Shown: positions 59,201 to 64,000 of the stretch, piece by piece | How positions within the stretch are numbered: the stretch's first letter is position 1 | How the letters are laid out: each line of letters opens with the position of its first letter | Source of the DNA: JAEZBP01 sp963832725 | Lineage (GTDB): Bacteria; Myxococcota_A; Polyangia; Polyangiales; Sandaracinaceae | DNA: 64,000 nt | Assembly: GCA_963832725.1 (NCBI GenBank) | Contig: CAWHVG010000001.1 | Span: forward strand, 682,001 to 746,000 | Direction of reading: 5' to 3' | Position numbers and translations under genes: made by a program | Notes under the pieces: model-generated | The model's input: the letters and a program-made list of their open reading frames with translations, nothing else | The model's database searches: none | What the model was told of the DNA's origin: nothing

Positions 59201-60063
59201 TTGGCGTGCTGTACCAGGATGGGCGTGGTGTAGCGCGAGACGAGACACGGGCAGCTCGGCTCTTCCAACGGGCATGCGAGGGAGGAGCCCCCACGGGCTG
59301 CTCCAACCTCGGCCTCCTTTACGAAGACGGGCGCGGCGTGGCGCAAGACGTGGCTCGTGCGGCTCAGCTCTGGCAGCAGGCATGCGAACAAGGCCTGGCT
59401 GCGGGCTGCAACGACCTCGCCGCCTCCTACGAGCAGGGGAGCGGGGTGCCTCGAGACGAGGCACACGCAGCTCAGCTCTACCGGCAGGCGTGCCAGGGAG
59501 GCAACGCCTCGGGCTGCGCCAACCTCGGGGTCCTCTATCTACAGGGCCGCGGCGTGGCGCAAGGTGAGGCCCGCGCCGCTCAGCTCTTCGAACAGGGATG
59601 CGAGGGAGGCTCTGCCCTGGGTTGCTACAATGGCGGCGTCCTCTACGAGCAGGGCCGGGGAGTGGACGAGGACGCCGCGCGCGCGGCTCAGCTCTACCAA
59701 CAGGCATGCGAGAGAGGGACTGCGTTGGGCTGCTCGAACGCCGGTCTCCTCTACGCGGAGGGCCGCGGCGTGGCGCGGGACCAGACGCGCGCAGCTCAGC
59801 TCTTCCAACGAGCGTGTCGGGGAGGAGCCGCCCTGGGCTGTACCAATCTCGCCCTCGTGACGCAGGACGACAATCGCGCCGAGGAGCTCTTCGCGCAGGC
59901 CTGCCACGCGGGCGAGCCCAACGCGTGCTATTTCCTCGGCGTGTTCCACACCAGCAATCCGGGGTTCGAGCAGGATCACAGCGGTGTTCGGCAGCTCTTC
60001 GAGCAAGCATGCCAGGGAGGAGTCGCCCGGGCGTGTCGCTCGCTAGAGAGCCTGCCGCAGTGA
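56277..60063 (+). CDS. Very large Sel1-repeat lipoprotein (one frameshift)
   Basis: ATG 56277 is preceded by GAGGGAAGG. Lipoprotein signal MRGFEYPCWVLITLSLGAC. Then over 30 Sel1-like repeats of 36 residues, consensus (A)xxLFEQACEGGDAxGCxNLGxLYxxGxGVxxDxARA. One extra T near 57084 (GCHDL | GLMYLRARG) shifts the frame; corrected length is about 1,261 residues. Repeats contain paired Cys (…AC…GC…) spaced so that disulfides between helices are likely outside the cytoplasm. Four-repeat blocks (432 bp) are duplicated almost perfectly at 58066-59083. Sel1 arrays mediate protein-protein contacts. It sits between two IS91-type copies. Confidence 0.88.
58066..59083. repeat. 432-bp direct repeats inside the Sel1 gene
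   Basis: Identical blocks start at 58081, 58513 and 58945 (period exactly 432 bp, 144 residues, four Sel1 units); the third copy is partial, breaking off near 59083. A further related stretch (CAAGGCCTGGCTGCGGGCTG) occurs near 59388. Near-identity at silent positions means very recent expansion. Confidence 0.9.
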
Positions 60064-60145
60064 AGCGGGGTCGTCGCGGTGTCCTGCGCCAGCTCGAACG
60101 CGACTTCCTGAGCACCGGGTAAGCTAGCCCGGCAGGGAGTCCACG

Positions 60146-60310
60146 ATGACCAAGAAGAAGCGCCTGCACCGTTCGCCCGAGCAGAAGGCCGCCATCCTCA
60201 GGCGGCACCACATCGACAAGGTCCCGGTCTCCACGCTCTGCGAGGAGCTGGGCCGGCAGCCGAGCGTGTTCTGCGGCTGGCAGCGCGAGCTATTCGCGCG
60301 CGCAGCGCCG
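60146..60310 (+). pseudogene. Truncated transposase helix-turn-helix gene (IS3/IS66 orfA-like)
   Basis: ATG 60146 begins KKKRLHRSPEQKAAILRRHH, then IDKVPVSTLCEELGRQPSVF and CGWQRELFARAA: the N-terminal HTH of small IS orfA proteins (usual pattern EQK..IL..H......S.LC.EL...PS.F..WQ..L). After about residue 55 the sequence becomes Pro/Ala-rich and loses similarity, and no partner transposase gene follows. An insertion-sequence remnant. Confidence 0.65.
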
Positions 60311-60380
60311 GCGGCGGAGCCCACGCGATCACCCGCCGAGGCCACCGCGCCCGCGGCGCCTCCGCGAGGTCCGCGGCCGC

Positions 60381-60648
60381 CCCTGGATGACGGGTCCCGG
60401 CGATCAGCCGGCGGCGAGCCGAAGATCTCGCCAGGCGCGCGATCAGCTCGGGCCGGGTGTTCACGCCGAGCTTTCGAAACGCGCTGCGGAGCTGGTTGGC
60501 GACCGTGCGCGGAGAGCGACCCCGCTCTCGGGCGATGGCGGCGTCGCTGCGCCCGCGAATCGCAGCGCGAACCACCTCCTCCTCCGCCGCGCTCAGCCCC
60601 GCCGAGGACGGCAACCACGCGCTCTCGACGGACTCGACCGCCAGCCGG
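60381..60648 (-). pseudogene. C-terminal fragment of a LuxR-family regulator
   Basis: The reverse strand reads LSAAEEEVVRAAIRGRSDAA, IARERGRSPRTVANQLRSAF and RKLGVNTRPELIARLARSSA, a complete LuxR-type helix-turn-helix. Upstream sequence that should encode its N-terminal domain ends at about 60649, exactly where homology to the FHA gene begins on the opposite strand. Confidence 0.7.
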
Positions 60649-60650
60649 TC

Positions 60651-61901
60651 GGAGGCGGCGCGCCGGCGGAGGGAGAGCGCTGCGTGATCGGCAGCGCCGA
60701 GGACTGCGATCTGAGGGCCGCCGAACCTACACTCTCGCGCTACCACGCCGAGTTCTCCGCCGCCGCGGGCGGGATCCGCGTGCGCGACCTCGGCTCGACC
60801 AACGGCGTGACCTGCGCGGGCGTGAAGCTGCGCGACGGCGTGGTGCCGCCCGGGGCGGAGCTCGAGCTCGGAGCCTTCCGGGTGCGGGTGCTCGACGCCT
60901 CGCTGGGGCACGACGCGGTGTCGGCGGAGGACACGCTCGGGCCCCTGATCGCGCGCTCACCGGCGATGCGCAAGCTCGTGGCGCGCCTCGCCAAGGTGGC
61001 CGCGACGGAAGACGGCGGTGCTGATCGGCGGCGCGCCCGGGAACGGGCAAGGAGCTGGTGGCGCGGACGCTCCACGACGAAGGGCCGCGGCGCGAGGGGC
61101 CCTTCGTCGTGGTCGACGTGTCCACGCTGGCGGGGCCGCTGGCGACGAGCGAGCTCTTCGGGCACGAGCGGGGCGCGTTCACCGACGCCGACGAGGCGCG
61201 GGCCGGTGCGTTCGAGCGGGCTCGTGGGGGCACGCTGGTGCTCGACGACGTCTCCGAGCTCCCTCTCGAGGCGCAGCCGCTCCTGCTCGGCGCGCTCGAG
61301 CGTCGAATCGGGGCGCAGGCTCGGCGGGCGCGAGGACATCGCGTACGACGCGCGCATCGTCGCCACCACCGCGCGCGATCTGCGACGGGAGGTGAACGCC
61401 GGCCGCTTCCGGCTCGACCTCTACTACCGGTTGGCCGTGGTGCGTCTGGAGGTGCCCGAGCTGGACGAGCGCAGCGAGGATCTGCGGCCGCTGGTCGCCG
61501 GTTTCCTCCAAGAGCGCGGGGTCGGCCTGGCCCACCCGCTCCTCGACGACGACCGCCTGGAAGCCCTGGCCGCCCGCGACTGGCCGGGGAACGTGCGGGA
61601 GCTGCGGAACGTGGTGGAGGCCGCGTTGGCGCTGGACGAGCTGGCGGAGCTGGACGAGGAAGAGAGCGGCGACGAAGAGACCGCCGCCGAGAGCACGGAG
61701 GCCCTGATCGAATCGCTGACCGGCGTGCCCTACAAGGAGGCGCGGGCTCGCTTCTCGCGCGCGTTGGAGCGCGCGTACCTCACGGATCTCGCCCGCCGGG
61801 CGCGCGGCAACCTGAGCGCAGCGGCGCGCCTCGCCAGCCTGGACCGATCGCAGCTGAGGCAGCTCCTCGCCCGGAACGGCGTCCGCATCGAGCACGGCTG
61901 A
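60651..61901 (+). pseudogene. Truncated and frameshifted copy of the FHA-AAA+ regulator
   Basis: Homology to the gene at 52574 begins at residue 26 (GGGAPAEGERCVIGSAEDCD) with no start codon of its own; an open frame runs in from 60387 through unrelated sequence. The FHA part is diverged from copy 1 (roughly 80-85% DNA identity), the last 600 bp are identical. Three single-base insertions (near 61010, 61036, 61309) put Walker A through Walker B in wrong frames and then restore the frame, so the ATPase core would be scrambled. The end LARNGVRIEHG is intact. If the insertions are sequence errors the ATPase could be whole, but the N-terminal loss remains. Confidence 0.75.
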
Positions 61902-62264
61902 GCTCGTCGCCGCGCCCCTCGGGTCGCCGGGCGCGGCATGGGGACGCGAGCCGGAGGCGGCGGGCTGCGGAGTATCGTCGACCCGGGCCGCCGGCGCCAG
62001 CCGGGGACGGGCGCCTGGTTCTGCGAGGCGAGGACGAGGTGTTCTCGCGCTCGAACAGCACGCACCATCGGCGAACGGTTCGCCGTTCGTCCGCCACCTT
62101 CGCCGATCCGAGCGCGTAACTCCGCGAGTTCATTGACCCGCGGAGCCGGCACGCGGCCTGCCATGGCTCCGCGGTCGTGGAGGAGAGCCGTCGTCGTCAG
62201 CGCACGGTGCAGCGGAGGTGAGCGCGCCCGCACCTGCCTGCGCGGCGCGCACGGACGGCTACGC
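61301..62264. repeat. Perfectly duplicated tract, copy 2 (partner 53296-54259)
   Basis: Offset to copy 1 is constant at 8,005 bp. It includes the two hairpins at 62072-62089 and 62120-62145 and the first 47 bases of the transposase gene. Upstream offset is 8,002 to 8,004 because of the three extra bases in the pseudogene. Confidence 0.85.
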
Positions 62265-63825
62265 GCGCCGCAGGCCGGAAGAGACACTTCTCTACGAGCT
62301 CGTGCGCGCGCACTGGCCGCGCTTCGTGGAGCGGGCGGAGGAGCGAGGCGGCGGGCTGCCGCAGTTCGTGGTGCGTGAGTTCGAGGAGTACTTGCGCTGC
62401 GGCATCCTCGAGCACGGCCTGGTGCATGTGGAATGCGCCCGGTGCGGGCACGCCATCGTGTGCGCGTTTTCCTGCAAGCGCCGCGGCTTCTGCCCCTCGT
62501 GTCTCGGTCGGCGGATGTCGGACATGGCGGCGCACCTGGTGGACGAGCTGTTGCCGGAGGTGGCGATCCGCCAGTGGGTCTGCTCCCTCCCGTGGAGCGT
62601 GCGCTACGCGCTCGCGTACGACCGCCGGCTCTGCGCCGACGTGCTCGACGGCTTCATCGGCGCGCTCACTCGGTCGTTGCGCAGGCGGGCCAAGCGGCAG
62701 CTCGGCCTCTCGAGCGTAGAGGACGCGCTCGTCGGCGCGGTGACCTTCATCCAGCGCGTGGACAGCGCGCTGCGGATCAATCCGCACTTCCACACGATCG
62801 TGTTGGACGGGGCGTACGTCCGCGATGACGAGGGCAAGCTCGTCTTCCACGCGCTGCCGGAGCCGAGCGGCGAGGAGGTCGCGCAGGTGGCGGAGTGGAC
62901 GCACGCGGCGCTGGTGCGGGTGCTCGCGCGGCACGGCCGCTCGCTCGATGGCGTGGAGGATGCGCCCGACCGGCTGCGGGACGAAGAGCCGGCGCTCGCG
63001 TCGTGCTACGCGGCGTCGGCGGCGGACGTGCAGCTCCTCGGCGAGGCCCCCGGACAGCGCACCAGCAAGCTCGTTCGACCGCTCCGCGTCGTCCCCTCGC
63101 CGGCCGAGCCCGTCGCCGAGGTCGGTGGGGTCTCCGAGGTGAAGTCGTGCATGGCGGAGCGGACGCAGTCCGCGGAGCTGCGCGACTTCGGCGAGGACGA
63201 CGAGCACGCCGGAGGGCGCGCAGTCAATGTTCATGCAAAGGTGGCATTCGACGGCCGGGACCGCGCACGGCTCGAGCGGCTTTGCCGCTACGTGGCCCGG
63301 CCCCCGCTCTCGCAGGAGCGGCTGTCGATGCATCCCGACGGGCGCGTGAAGCTGAGCTTCAAGGCGGCGTGGAAGGATGGCACCCACGCGGTCTTGCTCG
63401 ATCCCTTGGACTTCATCGGTCGGCTCTGCGCGCTCATCCCGCCGCCTCGCGTTCACATGACCCGCTACCACGGCGTGCTCGCCGGGCGTGCCAGCGCGCG
63501 CGCCGAGGTCGTCTTCGGACGCGCGCCGCCGCCCGCGGAGGCGCAGTTGCCGCTCTTCACGCCGAGCGACCTGCCTCCGCTCGCGCCGCCGCCTCCGCCC
63601 AGCCGGCATCCCTGGCCGTGGCTCTTGAAGAGCGTGTTCGCGGTCGACATCGAGACCTGCCCGGTGCCCGGCTGCGGCGGCCGCATGCGTCTGGTCGAGC
63701 TCGCCACCGAGCCCGACGACATCGCCCGCGTCATGGCCGAGCTCAGCGGGGACGACGCGGCGCGTGCACCGCCCGGGCGACCTCGTCCTTCGCCACCCGG
63801 GCAGCTTCGGCTCGCGTTCGGCTGA
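62218..63825 (+). mobile_element. IS91-family (HUH, rolling-circle) transposase, intact
   Basis: 535 residues from GTG 62218 with GGAG just upstream. Zinc-ribbon region CARCGHAIVCAFSCKRRGFC plus CPSCLGRRM, the HUH motif in NPHFHTIVLDGAY, and the Tyr-containing segments CRYVARPPLSQERLS and HMTRYHGVLAGRAS typical of IS91/ISCR-like enzymes common in myxobacteria. A C-terminal Cys motif CPVPGCGGRMRLVE follows. It has a 31-residue segment (about VSEVKSCMAERTQ ... EDDEHAGG) absent from the degraded copy. Element ends are not defined; a GTTCATG sequence near 63954 resembles one near 55876 downstream of the other copy. Confidence 0.88.
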
Positions 63826-64000
63826 CTCGCCAATCGCGACGCCGGTGCTCCGCTCCGTCCGCCTCCGTGTCCACGGCGCTGAGCTCCACCCGTCCGTCTC
63901 GCCAGAATGCGCTTCGCCACACTCCGACCGAGCGTCCGGCGGCTCGCGGGGAGGTTCATGCCGCCAACTGCCGCCTACCCGTTGACCCGCACCACGCGGC

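Noticed and set aside
52649..64000. Prophage or integrative plasmid
   Set aside because: No integrase, capsid, tail or conjugation genes; only IS91-type and orfA-like transposase sequence.

Overview
The window is very GC-rich (roughly 70% G+C, strong G/C bias at third codon positions). It carries Ser/Thr kinases of eukaryotic type, Cys-rich/RCC1 surface lipoproteins, FHA-type AAA+ activators, Asp/Ala-rich lipoprotein linkers and many two-component proteins. This gene style suggests a myxobacterium-like member of the Myxococcota (Sandaracinus/Polyangia-like); I infer this from style only, there is no rRNA or marker gene here. No tRNA, rRNA or CRISPR array was seen.

Layout. 1-9.7 kb: housekeeping and signalling genes, namely a truncated bacterial GRAS-domain methyltransferase-like protein, a Ser/Thr kinase-TPR protein, an alpha/beta hydrolase coupled to a GAF/PtsI-like protein, a TerB-like protein, a metallophosphoesterase, a TPR protein and an MscS channel. 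9.8-30.6 kb: a microaerobic respiration island. A cbb3 oxidase cluster (ccoI-ccoS-ccoNO fusion-ccoQ-ccoP-ccoG) is flanked by five universal-stress-protein genes. Next comes a translationally coupled globin-histidine kinase / double-receiver / receiver-PAS-kinase operon, a SafE/TauE-like membrane protein, a sigma54-dependent response regulator and an RpoH-like sigma factor. Together these look like an oxygen- or redox-sensing circuit around a high-affinity terminal oxidase. 30.9-40.1 kb: a kinase-propeller fusion, a VWA protein and a coupled pair of repeat-rich lipoproteins. 41-45 kb: a one-module NRPS (C-A-T-TE). 45-48.7 kb: repeat arrays, panD and a PAP2 phosphatase. 48.7-52.3 kb: an operon of c-type cytochrome, lipoprotein and Tat-secreted DUF1501-like protein. 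52.6-64 kb: a rearranged region with two copies of [FHA-AAA+ activator + IS91-family transposase] flanking a small lipoprotein gene and a very large Sel1-repeat lipoprotein.

Two general features stand out. First, about two dozen single-base frameshifts interrupt genes that are otherwise well conserved (ccoP, ccoG, both kinases, the NRPS, cytochrome genes and others). Several lie in short homopolymers, so most are probably residual sequencing/assembly indels; I annotate these genes across the shifts. Second, intergenic spaces hold several large imperfect palindromes (about 70-165 bp). One family has two copies whose central stems differ by compensating changes, and another is a single element with about 23-bp inverted ends.

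Gene neighbourhoods suggest function only broadly: O2-responsive regulation of cbb3 respiration is the best-supported system, and the IS91/FHA/Sel1 region shows a sharp gene-conversion-like tract.
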